Source: Nicotiana tabacum (lineage: Eukaryota; Streptophyta; Magnoliopsida; Solanales; Solanaceae). From it: a stretch of DNA of 64,000 nucleotides. Shown here in pieces: positions 32,895 through 45,128 of the stretch (positions within the stretch are counted from its first letter, which is position 1; every line of letters begins with the position of its first letter). A program made the position numbers and the translations under genes. Location: assembly GCF_000715075.1 (NCBI RefSeq), contig NC_134085.1:158500178-158564177 (forward strand). The letters are read 5' to 3'. The notes under the pieces are model-generated. The model did no database searches and was not told the DNA's origin. It saw only the letters and a list, made by a program, of their open reading frames with translations.

Positions 32895-34134
32895 TGGTGT
32901 TGATACCCAATTTTGCCCTCATATTTTCAAAATACATATGTACTCTCAAAATAGCATTTTTGCATCATTATTTAGATTACAAACATATGCAAGCATTTTC
33001 TATAATTTTTCATAATTTTTAAAGCTCAAAATTAATTTCTTTTACATTTTTTATTATATAAATATCTAATAATTATCCCTCAAATTATTTTGTGATGACT
33101 TAGCTACCTAAAATAATTATTTTTGCACCTATAATATATGTTTCAAACATTTTTATTTCATTACATATAATTACATTAGCATTGTTTTTAAGCTATTTGT
33201 CTAATTTTGCAATAATGACCTATATTCATACAATTGCTCTTTATTTTATATTATTTTGTGCCAAAATAGCATATTTATATTTTTATAATACAAAGTTATT
33301 ATTTTTAACATTTCAGTGCATAAATAATATTTTATTTTATTCATTAGCCATTTTTATAAATTATTTTGATAAATTTTGGGGTGTTTAAATAATAGCCCAA
33401 TTTTACCTATTTTTGGACCTAAATTGACCCAAATCTTAGCCCAATCCACCCAGGCCCAAAACTAAACTACCCCTTTAAAAAATCCGGTCGTGACCCGGCT
33501 AGCCAACTCGACCCAACCCCTTTTAAAATTTTGGCCGTTGGTATTTAAGATCAACGGCCCACATTTAACCCCACCTTTTATTTACCTAACCCCCAAACCC
33601 TAATCCCCATTTCCCTCTCACCCGCCGCCCTGGAACCTCCCACTTCTCTAAAGAACCTTAAATCGCCGCCACTCCCTAAATCCCTCTCCTAATCCCTCTC
33701 TTCTCATTTACTTGCCATATATGTGCATTTTCACTACTTGGTGTTTCTCCATGGTATTACTTAGTACTTGCCTAAATATGGCAAGTACTATCTCTCTGAT
33801 TCTGTCTGAATGAGTCCTATGTCTTGAATCTGGACCGTATTTCATTTACACGCATTTGATTCTGTATTATGTGAGTCTGATTTCGTTTGGATTTCTGTGA
33901 TTTACACTTTCCCTAAAAAACTAGGGTTTATCGAATTTCTCTCTTTAATCGATTTCAAATTGATTTGCATGTTTTCTTTCCTTGTTTATTGTTTATTTTA
34001 CTTTGTTTCCTTATATATTGCCCGATTTTTTACTACTATATAAACCTCCTCATTTTCCATTCTAGGACAGCTTTTGAAATCGATCCTTTTACTAAAATTT
34101 GAGGTTTTGCTATTCTCTCGTTTGGTATTCTGTA

Positions 34135-35645
34135 CTGGCCGGCTGAAATCCAAGGCCATTAACATCTTAAACTCGTTCCTGGTGCGAGCACTGCCCTGAG
34201 TTCATTGAAGCTCTTGGGAACTTTGACGCATTAGAGATTCTGGATTTTTTGTGGAAATTTATTCTTTATTGTTCTTTGCTTGACTGGTGAGTCACTATAC
34301 TTTTCAATTTCATTTCTAAGCATCTATGATTTGTACATGTTTTCATTCCTGAAGTTAATCAACTCAATATGATTTTCTGGACTGTTTTCTGTGCAATTTT
34401 ATTTGCCTTCCTCAATTTTTAGGGCCTCTTCAACTTTAGCATCAAGCATGTCTAAACCTGGTTTTATTAAGTAGATATTTTCTAAATCTGACTAGTCCAT
34501 ACGTTGAGAATTACTACTATTTGGGACTCTTACACTTGTTAGCCTGTTCTATGTTTAATTTAGTCTTTTGCTTGAATATGCCTTACTTGCATAATTTGCA
34601 CTTCTTTTAGTCGACTAGTAGATTGAGTGAAAAGCATGAATGTATACACTCATTGTATGGCTAAACCTGTTCTAGATTTATGTGGTAGTTTGCTTATCTG
34701 ACATGTTTTCACCCTGCTCTCTATCAGCATGCCCTTTAGCATATTTAACCTCCCCTCCTTGTTTCACCAGTAATGGTAATCTGCTTTTCTCATGTCTAAA
34801 TATTGTCCTATTACTAAATTAGCATAATCTGAACCTTCTTGGGGTGATTAGTTTACTATTTGTGGTATGCTTCACTATGATTTGCACTATGTGGTCTCTT
34901 ATCTCCTAAGACTAGTTTTGTACCTTGTAGCATCTTAACACGTTTAATTTTGGACTTCAATATCAGTCCACTTCAACACGAGTCTAACTATTGTAGTTGT
35001 ATGATGTTTTTGCATATTGCGCTTAGATAATACCTTAACTCTATGGAGATCCCCCCTTTTACTTGAATGAACTTTTTACTAAGTCTTTGTATATTGGAAT
35101 GCTCTTTAATGATGCCTAAAAATTTGTTCTAAACTTGTTTCATGCCATTATGGTTTTCTAAAAGACAAACACTATAGTTTTTATAACTAGGACCTTACTC
35201 ATATGTTAACATGTCTTTAGTATGCTTTGGTTCATTTGCTATTCTCTCCTTCTTATAATTACCAATATATGTATCCCTCTATTATGTCCAAGTATTGATT
35301 GATATGGCATTAGATTATACTTAACTTAATTTAGACCTTAAATGTCAACTACTGCAACCGATTTTTGGAAACTTGTTTCTTCTCCTAATTCCTAGGATGA
35401 CTGTTTATATGGTACCTTGGCTATGTGCACCTAGCTCGAATTTGCTGGTCTATTTGACTAGTTGTGTTGTATGATCATTCTGGGAATTTGTATCTATCAT
35501 CCCTAACTGTTGCTCTGGTATTCTGAATTCCTATTCTTAGCCGGCTGAAAGCCAAGGCTACCTAGGTTCCTTGTTGGCCTCCCTAGTATGAGCACTGCTC
35601 GGGGTCCAATTGAGACCCTTGTGAACTCTGACACACTAGGGGTTT
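34135..35645. repeat. Internal repeated segment in solo LTR D
   Basis: A stretch of about 100 bp with GCCGGCTGAAA.CCAAGGC, then GAGCACTGC and TTG.GAACT.TGAC.CA occurs at about 34138-34235 and again, diverged, at about 35538-35640. Confidence 0.7.
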
Positions 35646-36168
35646 GACCTTAGTCATTCCTCTAACCCCCAAACTATCCCTAATGCTCTACTTTCCCTAT
35701 CATGTGTTGTGTTTTATGCTGGTTGTTCCACGTGATGCAATACTTGGTGTTGTGGCTCACTAAAAGGGGTCTATGTACCTGTGATCGTGTGGTATGCTAT
35801 GTTAGAAAAGTTGAAGGCACATGGTATTTAGTTGTTTTATTTGGTCCTGCTATAGGCCTGTCTATTGCCATATAATATTATTATTTTACTTATTAATTTG
35901 GGTCTGTAATAATACCTCTGTATAAATAATTGGGGTGTTAGTGAAATTGGGAAATGGGTATGTCCTAATACTTACATGAAAGGGGTAGAAAGCATGTTTA
36001 TAGGATTTATGTGATATATTTGCTATCTGACATGTTATATGTATCATTTAAGGCTCTTTGTACACTATTAAAGATCATGTCATTAGGGGAATCACACACT
36101 CACGTAAATAGTATCCTATCGAAGCATCAGTGCTTTATCTATTCTTGTGTCTACTGCTATATGTCGCT

Positions 36169-36699
36169 AGATAGCATACCTATAGGGAATAAATGCTAAT
36201 AACAGCCCTTCAATCTGCACCATGCTCAATAGATATCATGCCTATAGGATTTTAACTACTTAACTGCATCATATCCAATAGATACCATGCCTATAAGATC
36301 TCCCTAATTTATGTTCCATTAATTTTCACCTAGAAATCATGTCTATAGGACGTTAATTAACCAATCATCTACTGCTCCGCCAAGATAAAATGTTTATAGA
36401 GGTAATGGGTTATAAAATCAAAATTCAATTGTCAATTGCTAGAAATCCTGCCTATACGACTGTCACTCCCTTAATATTATCCCCTTGTTAAGGCTGGATT
36501 TCCAGAATTATCTTCTTTTGTTTAACTATGCTACTATTAGATATCATGCCTATAGGACAATGTCACTTTTCTAAAACAGGTATCTAAAATCACCGTTAAT
36601 AGTAAATGGTCTACTACTTCCTCGCCTAAACAACTAAAGGAGTAGTGTTATATATGCACGTTTGAATTCAGGTCACTTACAAGTCATGCCTATAGGAAA
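36169..36699. repeat. Eight spaced copies of AGATATCATGCCTATAGGA in LTR D
   Basis: Variants of this 19-mer start at 36169, 36231, 36280, 36332, 36383, 36441, 36539 and 36680. The first intervals are 49-62 bp, the last two 98 and 141 bp. The sequences between copies are not alike. Confidence 0.85.
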
Positions 36700-37099
36700 T
36701 TAAATTCCTTAATCTTGAATTGCCTAAAAAATCTTTTTTCGCGTGCATTTGCTGTTTAATTGTGGAGGTTAATTTGAGCCTTTGATTGCATCATATGTGA
36801 AGTCCAATGTGTTTTTGTATATCACCTAGTTTTTTTCATTTTTGAGCAGCCTAATTAAAGTCTAGAACCACCCAAAATAGAGGTCCAACACCTCCTGGAC
36901 CATAGGCATGAGATGGGTAGTGCACGTATAATGTACGACTTATAATTGAACTAGTGCGCTTTAGGTAACAACTTAAAGATAGTAATCGGGTAGCAGGAGA
37001 TGATAGTCTGTGCCCACTGAATAATATGAGTAACATCCCATTTAGAGTGAATTACAAAGTATTATTTATGTTGCACGGGGTGATCCTTTAGGCTAAAAA

Positions 37100-37226
37100 G
37101 CTTAGAAACCCCCCCCCCCAAAAAAAAATCTTATTTCCCTTTTACCTTATTAAGTGTTTGCATTCATTTGCTCAAAATCTTTTACAGTAATAAAATTCCC
37201 AAACTTTGCGCTCTCTCTCTCTCTCT
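37100..37226. repeat. Homopolymer and (CT)n tracts in LTR D
   Basis: A run of C followed by A at about 37109-37128 and a (CT)n tract at about 37211-37226. Confidence 0.9.
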
Positions 37227-37493
37227 TTATTTATTTGACTAATTTATATAATTCAAGTTCAGTCGGGCCCACAGTTGTGGACCTCGAAGAGTACCTAACA
37301 CCTTCTCTTCGAGGTAATTTCGAGCCATTACCCGATCTTTGGTAACACAAACTAGTCAAACCTGAGTCATATGCAAATAGGTGCCCTAATGCACCTTAAA
37401 AATCGTTAGGTGGCGACTCTTCTCTTTTAACCCTACCTTTAAAAGAGTTATCACGTGTCGAAACCCAATTCTGCTGGAAAAAGGGATGCGACA

Positions 37494-39268
37494 ATAATCC
37501 TACCCCGCATTAGGGTAGGAAACTTTCAAATCACAAATGTTATGCTTACACTATTGGAACAACGGGGATTCTTCACCGGGGCTCCGAGTCAAAATACATA
37601 CAAGCACTTGAAAGGGTTTGTTGACACTTGTTGGGGGAGTAAACAGACCAACGTCTCCAAGGATGTTTTACGGTTGAGTCTATTCCTTTTTTCTCTACAG
37701 GGAAAGGCCTTGGATTGGTTAGAGAGGTTTCCAAATCATTCTATCCATACATGGGATGAATTGGCCGAGAAATTCATTTCAAAGTTCTTTTCTCCTAGGC
37801 ATATGGCAACTCTTAGGGATGAGATTCTAGCTTTCAAACAAGAACCCAACGAGCATTTGCATGAGATATGGGAGAGATACCGAATAATGGTCAAAGAGTG
37901 CCCCAATAATGACATGACGGAGGCTATAATTCAATAAACTTTCTATAGGGGATCAACATTACCGATTAATGCATGGTTAACCAACTTATCGATGGAAATT
38001 TCATGACAATGCCATATGTGGAAGCTTGTGAGATCTTAGATGAAATGGCGGATACTTCATCGGCATGGTAAAGTAGAGCAAACATTCCTCAAGGTTATCC
38101 AAATGTGATTCACTTAAATAAAGAATTACATGATCATGGGCAAGCAATTTCCGAGTTGACAACCACAATAAATCAACTAGCCAAAGCTCAACTTCAACAA
38201 GTGCAAGGTCCCAAGCAAGTAAACGCAATGGAGGAAATTAATATGATGGTAAACAAGAGAAGGCAAAACGGTTCTCAACTGCAAAACCAGGTAGAAAATT
38301 ATGAGCAAGATGATAGTGGATTTGATCAAGATGGACAATACAATGAGCAAGAGGAGGAAGTACAATATGTGAACAACTTCCAAGGGCAAAGAAACAACAA
38401 TCAAGGCCCAAATCAACAACAATGGCGACCATAAAAAAATAAAGGAAATTGGAATTCAAGCAATCAAGGTGGTTGGAACAATCAAAACAACTAAGGGAAT
38501 TGGAACAATCAAGGCAATCAAGGAAATTGGAATAATCAAAATAACCAAGGCAATTGGAGTGGCAATAATCAAGGCTATTGGGGAGGTAACAACCAAGGAG
38601 GGTGGAACAACAACAACAACCGGGGGTCGGGTTTTCAAAGGCCTCCGATGTTTCAACAACCAAGCAATCTACCTCTTTATTCTTCCCAAGGTCCGAGTTC
38701 TTCTAACAATGAGATGGGCCGAATAGAGAACATGTTCAAACAACTAATGGAGAAGAATACCGACTCCAATGCTCAATTAGCCTCTCACAACACTTCAATT
38801 CGCAATTTAGAAGTTCAATTGGGCCAAATCTTACAAGCTTTGAACACTCGTCCTAAAAGGGCACTACCAAGTGATACGGTGGTAAAGCCAAAGGGTGGTA
38901 ACAACACGAGACATGCCATGGACATAACTACAAGGAGTGAAAAAGGTGGGGTTGCAACTACCTCAAGCCAAAAGAAAATTATGGATGAGGAACAATTGGT
39001 AAAAGAAGATAAGATGCCAAGCAATGAAGTGCAATCAAATGATGAGGTGAGAATTGACACTAAAGACAATGTGGAGGAGACTCAAGAAGAAGTGAACCCG
39101 TCTAGGGAGTACATCGTTGACATACCAGAACCGGTAGTGCCAAAGGCTAAGGCACCAATGCCAAGACCTCCTCCTTCATACCCTCAAAGGCTTGCCAAGC
39201 AAAATAGCGAGAACCAATTCAAAAAGTTTATTGACATGATGAAGAGTTTATCTATTAATGTACCATAG
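37494..39268 (+). pseudogene. Element C gag, main part
   Basis: Reading resumes after LTR D with ILPRIRVGNFQI, then LEQRGFFTGAPSQNTYKHL and GKALDWLERFPNHSIHTWDE, the conserved Athila gag core (to 37937). A stop and frame change follow; 38105-38434 and 38648-39268 share the next frame. Between them (about 38450-38630) lies an Asn/Gly/Trp-rich GNWNNQ repeat, which may replace a zinc knuckle for RNA binding. The tail has an Arg-Pro-rich motif (MPRPPPSYPQRLAKQ). Solo LTR D splits this from 32681-32894. Confidence 0.87.
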
Positions 39269-40447
39269 GTTGAGGCCTTGGAAAAAATGTCGGGTTATGC
39301 AAAGTTCATGAAGGACTTGGTAACCATGAAGAGGTCGATGAATTGTGAGACTATAGAGATGACACATCAAGTGAGTGCAATTGAGCACTCAATGGCTCCT
39401 AAATTTGAAGATCCGAGCGCTTTCACACTCCCTTATACCATCGGAAGCGCCGACTTTGCCAAAGCTTTATGTGATCTTGGGGCAAGTATCAACTTGATGC
39501 CCTATTCAGTGTTCAAAACTTTGGGAATTGGACAACCAAGACCCACATCCACGAGGTTACAAATGGCAGATCGTACTATAAAGAGACCATTGGGTATTAT
39601 TGATGATGTGTTGGTTTGTGTTGACAAGTTTATCCTCCCGACGGACTTTGTGATGCTTAATTGTGAAGTGGACTATAAGGTGCCTATTATTTTGGGTAAA
39701 CCTTTCCTTGCTACGGGGAAGGCTCTTGTTGATGTGGAAGCCGGTGATCTCACCTTATGGGTGGGTGATGAAAAGGTGGTCTTCCATGGGTGCAAATATA
39801 TAAGGCAACCAAATAGCAATGAAGTTTGTTCATTCATGGACTTGATGAACGGTGTGATTATTGATGATGCTAGTGCCACAATTAATATTGAGGATACTTT
39901 GGAGGCCATTTTGCTCAACCTTGATGATGATGAGGAGAAGGATGGCTATTTGGAATGTGTGAATGCTTTGCAAAGAATGGGGTCGTATACTTATGAACCT
40001 CGCAAGTTATCCATGGATCTTGAAAACCGGAAAACTCCTCCAACAAAGCCCTCAATCGAGGAGCCCCCTACCTTGGAGTTAAAGCCATTGCCTCCACATC
40101 TCAGGTATGAATTCCTTGGCCCTTGTTCTACTTTACAAGTTATTCTTTCCTCTTGTTTGACTAACGTGCAGGTAGACTCCACATTGGCGATGCTACAAAA
40201 GAGGAAGAAAGCTATAGGATGGACATTGGCAGATATTCGAGGCATAAGCCCCACCTTTTGCATGCACAAGATTATTTTGGAGGAGGGTGCCAAACCTTCC
40301 GTTGAACATCAAAGAAGGCTAAATGAAGCAATGCAAGAGGTGGTCAAAAAGAAGATCATAAAGTGGTTGGATGTCGGGGTTGTTTACCCCATTTCCGATA
40401 GTTCATGGACTTCTCCGGTGCAATGTGTCCTAAAGAAAGGGGCATGA
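39269..40447 (+). CDS. Element C protease and pol linker
   Basis: 389 residues from the Met at 39278, in frame with gag before a TAG at 39267-39269. The retropepsin site is ALCDLGASINLMP with the catalytic Asp kept; VPIILGKPFLATG is the second loop. The C-terminal third leads into reverse transcriptase: GWTLADIRGISPTFCMHKI, then VVKKKIIKWLDVGVVYPI. The protein leaves frame near 40440 at VLKKG. This is the longest open frame of the window. Confidence 0.9.
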   Translation, partial: VEALEKMSGYAKFMKDLVTMKRSMNCETIEMTHQVSAIEHSMAPKFEDPSAFTLPYTIGSADFAKALCDLGASINLMPYSVFKTLGIGQPRPTSTRLQMADRTIKRPLGIIDDVLVCVDKFILPTDFVMLNCEVDYKVPIILGKPFLATGKALVDVEAGDLTLWVGDEKVVFHGCKYIRQPNSNEVCSFMDLMNGVIIDDASATINIEDTLEAILLNLDDDEEKDGYLECVNALQRMGSYTYEPRKLSMDLENRKTPPTKPSIEEPPTLELKPLPPHLRYEFLGPCSTLQVILSSCLTNVQVDSTLAMLQKRKKAIGWTLADIRGISPTFCMHKIILEEGAKPSVEHQRRLNEAMQEVVKKKIIKWLDVGVVYPISDSSWTSPVQCVLKKGA

Positions 40448-40695
40448 CTGTGGTTACTAATGACAAGAATGCGTTGATTCCTACAAGAACGGTTATCGGG
40501 TGGAGAGTGTATATGGACTATCGCAAGCTCAACAAAGTCACAAGGAAAGATCATTTCCCACTTCCCTTCCTTGATCAAATGCTTGATAGGTTGGCCGGCC
40601 GTGCTTTCTATTGTTTCCTCGATGGGTATTCCGGCTACAACCAAATTTTTATTGCTTTGGAGGATCAAGAAAAAACTACTTTCACATGTCCCTAT
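40405..40695 (+). pseudogene. Element C reverse transcriptase, 5' part
   Basis: In the shifted frame, GMTVVTN, then WRVYMDYRKLNKVTRKDHFPLP, FLDQMLDRLAG and FLDGYSGYNQI form RT motifs 1-3. The reading is cut by solo LTR E at 40696; the first target-duplication copy CCTAT is at 40691-40695. Confidence 0.9.
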
Positions 40696-43600
40696 TGTGA
40701 GTACGTGATTTTTTCCCTATATGAAATACTCCTACAGAATCCCTAGGAATTACATTTTCTTTTAATTGTTGGCCATTTTAGGAATTATTGTAGAATTTTC
40801 TTAATTATTTGCATTTTTTCTGTGCATGTTTAATTTTATTTAATTCATGAAAATATAAAAATACTCTGCATTTGCATTTAGGATTTATTTTTATATTTTA
40901 GTTGTTTTATAAAAATAAAAAATCACAAAAAATAACTCACTTTGCATTTTTAACTTTTAATTTTAAATTTTGTAGTTCTTCTTTTAATTTGGGAATTAAC
41001 TAGTTGTTGTAAATACTATGATGAGTAATTAGTTTAATTTGGTAAATTAATTTGGTTTAAGAGTTAATTTAAGTTTTTAAATTAATTGTAAAGGAAAAGA
41101 AAATTAGAAATTAGAAAGAAAGAAGGGGAAAAGAGATTTAAAAGGGCTTTTTAAGCCAATTCAGCCAGGCCCAAATGAAGTTCCCTCAAAACCCGTTTCA
41201 GTCCGGCCCAAACTCCACCCAAATCCGGTCCAACCATTCAGTCAATAAGGCAACTCAAATGACGTAGTATGGGACCAAAACTACGCCGTTTTGAGTTCAG
41301 TCACTTAGAATAGATCTTAGCCTTCCGTTTCACTTCATCCAACGGCTGTAGATACTTCCCCCATTTTCATTATAATTGTCCAAACAACCAGTCAGATTAA
41401 CCTAGTACTTTCCCCACTTCAATTCATCTCTCTCAACTTCAAGAACCATAGTCTGCTGCCTCCAAACTCTTGAGCCTTCACCGGCCGGCGGCGGAGTCCA
41501 ACTAACCTCAAACTTCAACCACACAACCACCACCCACACTTGACTCCCAATCTACCATCATATCTCCCCAAAACCTCACCAAATCTAACCAATTTTCGGA
41601 TCTAAAAGAAAAGCAGAAGAAAAGGAAAATCTTCCAAAACTCCGAATTTTCTTTGAACGATTGGGGTTAAAATTGGTGTAACTCATCTGTTCTCAACGAG
41701 GACACACGATTAATACCAATTTTGTCTCAAAATCGAAGGTGTTGGAGGTCCAGTCAAGTCCGCTATCCATCCGCTTATTCTAGGTACTTTCCGGCCATTT
41801 TTCTTTCTTTCATCTTTCGTTTTATTCTCATTCTCATATTTTTCTGATTCTTTCTTGTTTTTTCTGTATTCTAATCATTTCTATATGTATGCTAATTTTA
41901 ATTTATTTTTAGTCAGCATTTTGTTTAGTTAGCTTCTTTGATTTTGTTGTTTGATTTCGCTCCAATTTCCTCCTATTTTGTTTTCTTTGGATTCATGGCT
42001 TCAGGAGTTCCCTATAACTCCGTTGGCCCAGTTTCTTGATTGGTCTTCTGTTGGTCTTTGAATTAAATTTGGGCTTTGTCAGTCAGAAGCCCAAAGAGGG
42101 GAAGTTCAATCCGTGTTTGCAAAGCCCAGGGTATGTGGCTTAATTTTTTGGGTCGGCTTGACCTATGTTTGGTTCATGAGGGTAATTAACAGAGTTTTAA
42201 AGGGTAGTTTAGGGAAAGTGATAGAGGGAATCTCTTATAACTGCCTAGGAAGCTGCTAGGAAGGTGGGGTTGGGGTTAGTTTTAACAAACAGAACTAAAA
42301 ATCAGGGTCTAAATTGAAAAAATGAAAATTGGGGAAGGGGTAATTGGTAAAACTTGAATCATTTTTGCTTCCCTAAAGGCTCCATATAAGAAGCTTGTTT
42401 TCCTTCATTGTCAAGGGGAATTTTTAGAGAAATTACAGACTAAAACTTAGAAACGGCTGAAGAAATACCAACCTTGAGAGGGTTTGAAAAATTAGAGGAA
42501 AAAACACAAAAAGTTCACCATTACTGTTCTATTGAAGTTAGCATTCTCATTTTTCTTTAGTTCTTAAAATTGCTCCTTATTTCTGGGTTCCAACACATGA
42601 AAAACTGACCGTTGAGCTGTTGTTGGTTGCTATTTTAAGATCTGCTGTTGATTGCTATTTCCCTGCTGAATTACTGCTGATCTCACCTTCTTCTTTTAAA
42701 ATTCTGAGGCTGTTGTGGTTGTATCCAGGTACATTTTTGGACCTTTGAAATGGAAATGTTGATTATTAAATGAAAAATGGTGTTCCAATTTTTGAATCTC
42801 AACCTCATTCAAAGCTTGATCTTAGTATTCTTGTTATAACTTAATATTTGTCAATTAGTTCGTTTACATGTTAGCTGAACTTGGTATAATTTCAGTGGAT
42901 GTTATGTAGTTTGTTGTAATCATAAATTTGGACTCTCAGTTTAGTTTCAATAGTTTCAAATATATTCGAGTGAACTTCTGGTTCATTATTAGGGGGTCTA
43001 ATGACATACAACTGCTTGATTCATTAGCATAATGGGTTGAAACCAATGTTTGAATCAGCTCTGATGTGCTTGTGCTATGTATGTTCGTGAAGAACCAATA
43101 ACTTTTGCTTAAGTTGACATCTTCTTAGAGAGTCCTGAAGGTGGTCACCTTTGAATGTTGGTTGTGGTTGTGTAATTGACCACTAGTTGGTCAAGTCAGC
43201 AATCATTAAGCCCAAACAAGTCTATTGCTAATGTAGTATAAAAATTAACAGTTCTACTGCCATGTTTAAGGTTTACTTTTGTAGAGTTTATGAATTCAGA
43301 ATTTAGTATGTTCAACAATACAATGTTCAATATGTATGTGCCTTTGGGGCTTTAAGTCGCGTGTGCATCATTAGGATTGATAAAAGATTTAACGGACTGT
43401 TTCATGTTGTAGTGTTAATATTAATAATGATTCAAGGTTTGTTGTGTCATGGTTGAATGGTATACTATCTCGTGTAAGTGTTGATGGTTTATGGCCTCAT
43501 GTGGGCTCAGTTAGTATCACTGAGTTTCAAGCGTTGCTCACATTTTTGTGTGGACTCGATCTCGAGTTCCCCATTATTCAGCCTTTGCTTTTCATAAGGT

Positions 43601-44572
43601 TTGGGTTTTCATTTGGGCCTAGACCTTGAGGCCACTCAAAAAATGGGAATTATAAGCCTTAGCGTGTTTGGGCCTGCTGCCAGCCTAGACCCCTTCAAAT
43701 AAATGAACACTTGTTTACTTTTAACGCAAGACCAATAATTGTCAAGTCAGTTTGAACATTAGTTTAGAATAAATTCAAATTTCCTTACTCTTCTTTAATT
43801 AATTAGACTCCTTTAATTAGGTTGAGGTGTGACGTATTAGCCAAACATACAACTTATGGCCCTCAAAGACTAAATTAAGAAACCCTTTTAATAGAAGTAA
43901 TTTTAGGCGCTCCATGCCGATTAAAACCCCTAAGTCCATGGCCCTCATGTAATTAGTACTAACTCTTTAAAAATCGAGGCGTGCCATCAATTGAATTTTC
44001 TATGGCCCTCGCAAACTTTGTTAATTAATTCGAACCTTCGTAGTCGCTTTAGGTGCGTTCTTTAAGTTGATTTTCTTTTAATTATTAACCTCGGGTGTAC
44101 ATTTCATGTGACCCAAATTCAATTTTTTTAACAACGTTAAAAAGAACGTGTCGCGAACCGCGGGTGCATTTAATGTGGCGTGGTTCAAGGCATGTTTTAA
44201 ATAATGTTGAATCTTCTTAAAATAATTAAAAGCGGTTAATAAAAATGCACCATAGGTTAAAATATATAATAAATCAGATAATTAGGCCAATATTAACAGT
44301 TTGAGCGACCGTGCTAAAACCACGGAATCCGAAAATGCCTAACACCTTCTCCCGGGTTAACAGAATTCCTTACCCGGATTTCTGTGTTCGCGGACTGTAA
44401 AACAGAGTCAAACTTCCTCGATTCGGGATTTTAAACCAGTGACTTGGGATATCATAAATTATCTCAAGTGGCGACTCTAATCTTAAATAAATAATCCTGT
44501 TTCGATTGTTACTTAAATTGGAAAAAAACTCCCTAATACCCTTTCGGGGGTGTGTAAAAAGGAGGTGTGACA
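40696..44572. mobile_element. Very long solo LTR (element E) in element C RT
   Basis: The 3.9-kb insert starts TGTGAGTACGTG and ends GGAGGTGTGACA, flanked by CCTAT at 40691-40695 and 44573-44577. RT coding stops before it and resumes after it. It has no coding capacity; the 61-codon frame at 43444-43629 is unremarkable. The end carries CCTAACACCTTCTCCCGGG, then GTGGCGACTCT and CTTTCGGGGG. Its relation to insert D and its size suggest an Ogre/Tat-type LTR. Confidence 0.87.
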
Positions 44573-44925
44573 CCTATGGCACTTTCACATTCTCACGGAT
44601 GCCATTTGGGTTATGCAATGCACCAATGACTTTTCAACAGTGTATGATGGCTATCTTTACCGACATGGGGGAGGATTTTCTTGAGGTCTTCATGGATGAT
44701 TTTTTCGTGGTCGGAAATTCTTTTGATGATTACTTGAAATTTTTTGATAGGGTCTTGGCAAGATGTGAAGAAACGAACTTGGTATTAAATTGGGAGAAAT
44801 GTCACTTCATGGTCGAGGAAGGCATTGTCTTTGGCCATAAAATTTCAAAGAATGGTATTGAGATCGACAAGGCCAAAATAGAGGTGATTTCTAAACTCCT
44901 ACCCCTACATCTGTTAAGGGAGTGA
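44573..44925 (+). pseudogene. Element C reverse transcriptase, 3' part
   Basis: The RT resumes with TYGTFTFSRMPFGLCNAP, then FQQCMMAIF and the catalytic FMDDF (Phe in place of the usual Tyr of YxDD), then NWEKCHFMVEEGIVFGHKIS. It ends in a frameshift near 44920; SFLGYAGFY-equivalent sequence follows in another frame to about 45120. Confidence 0.9.
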
Positions 44926-45128
44926 GAAGCTTCTTGGGTTATGCCGGGTTCTATCACTGATTCATCAAGGATTTTTCCAAAGTTGTGAACCCCTTGTATA
45001 AGCTTTTGTAGAAGGATGCCAAGTTCCATTTCAACGAAGAATGCATGAAGGCATTCAAGTTGCTTAAGTTCAAGTTGACTACTACTCCTATTAGTATCGC
45101 ACTAGATTAGAGCCTGCCTTTCGAGCTC
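44926..45128 (+). pseudogene. Element C RT thumb/connection remnant
   Basis: Broken frames still show a RSFLGYAGF-like thumb motif and NPLYKLL-equivalent words, with stops near 44960, 45009 and 45107. Confidence 0.65.

Larger units (their letters stand above)
32895..37493. mobile_element. Very long solo LTR (element D) in element C gag
   Basis: The 4.6-kb insert starts TGGTGTTGATACC and ends GGGATGCGACA, with ATAAT on both sides (32890-32894 and 37494-37498). It has no protein-coding frame, and the interrupted gag continues after it. TG...CA ends plus a 5-bp duplication fit an LTR, and the length fits Ogre/Tat-type giants left by LTR-LTR recombination. It shares the words CCTAACACCTTCTC and GTGGCGACTCT near its end with insert E, so the two are related. 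Confidence 0.82.

Noticed and set aside
36169..36699. Repeat-spacer pattern resembling a CRISPR array
   Set aside because: The repeats are degenerate, the spacing is uneven, the sequence lies within a plant LTR and no cas genes exist.
38177..38663. Minus-strand Cys/Leu/Asp-rich frames opposite element C gag
   Set aside because: They are complements of the GNWNNQ-coding repeat, with the real protein on the plus strand.
40696..44572. Host gene intron or intergenic region between two RT exons
   Set aside because: CCTAT duplication and TG...CA ends show an insertion, not an intron.
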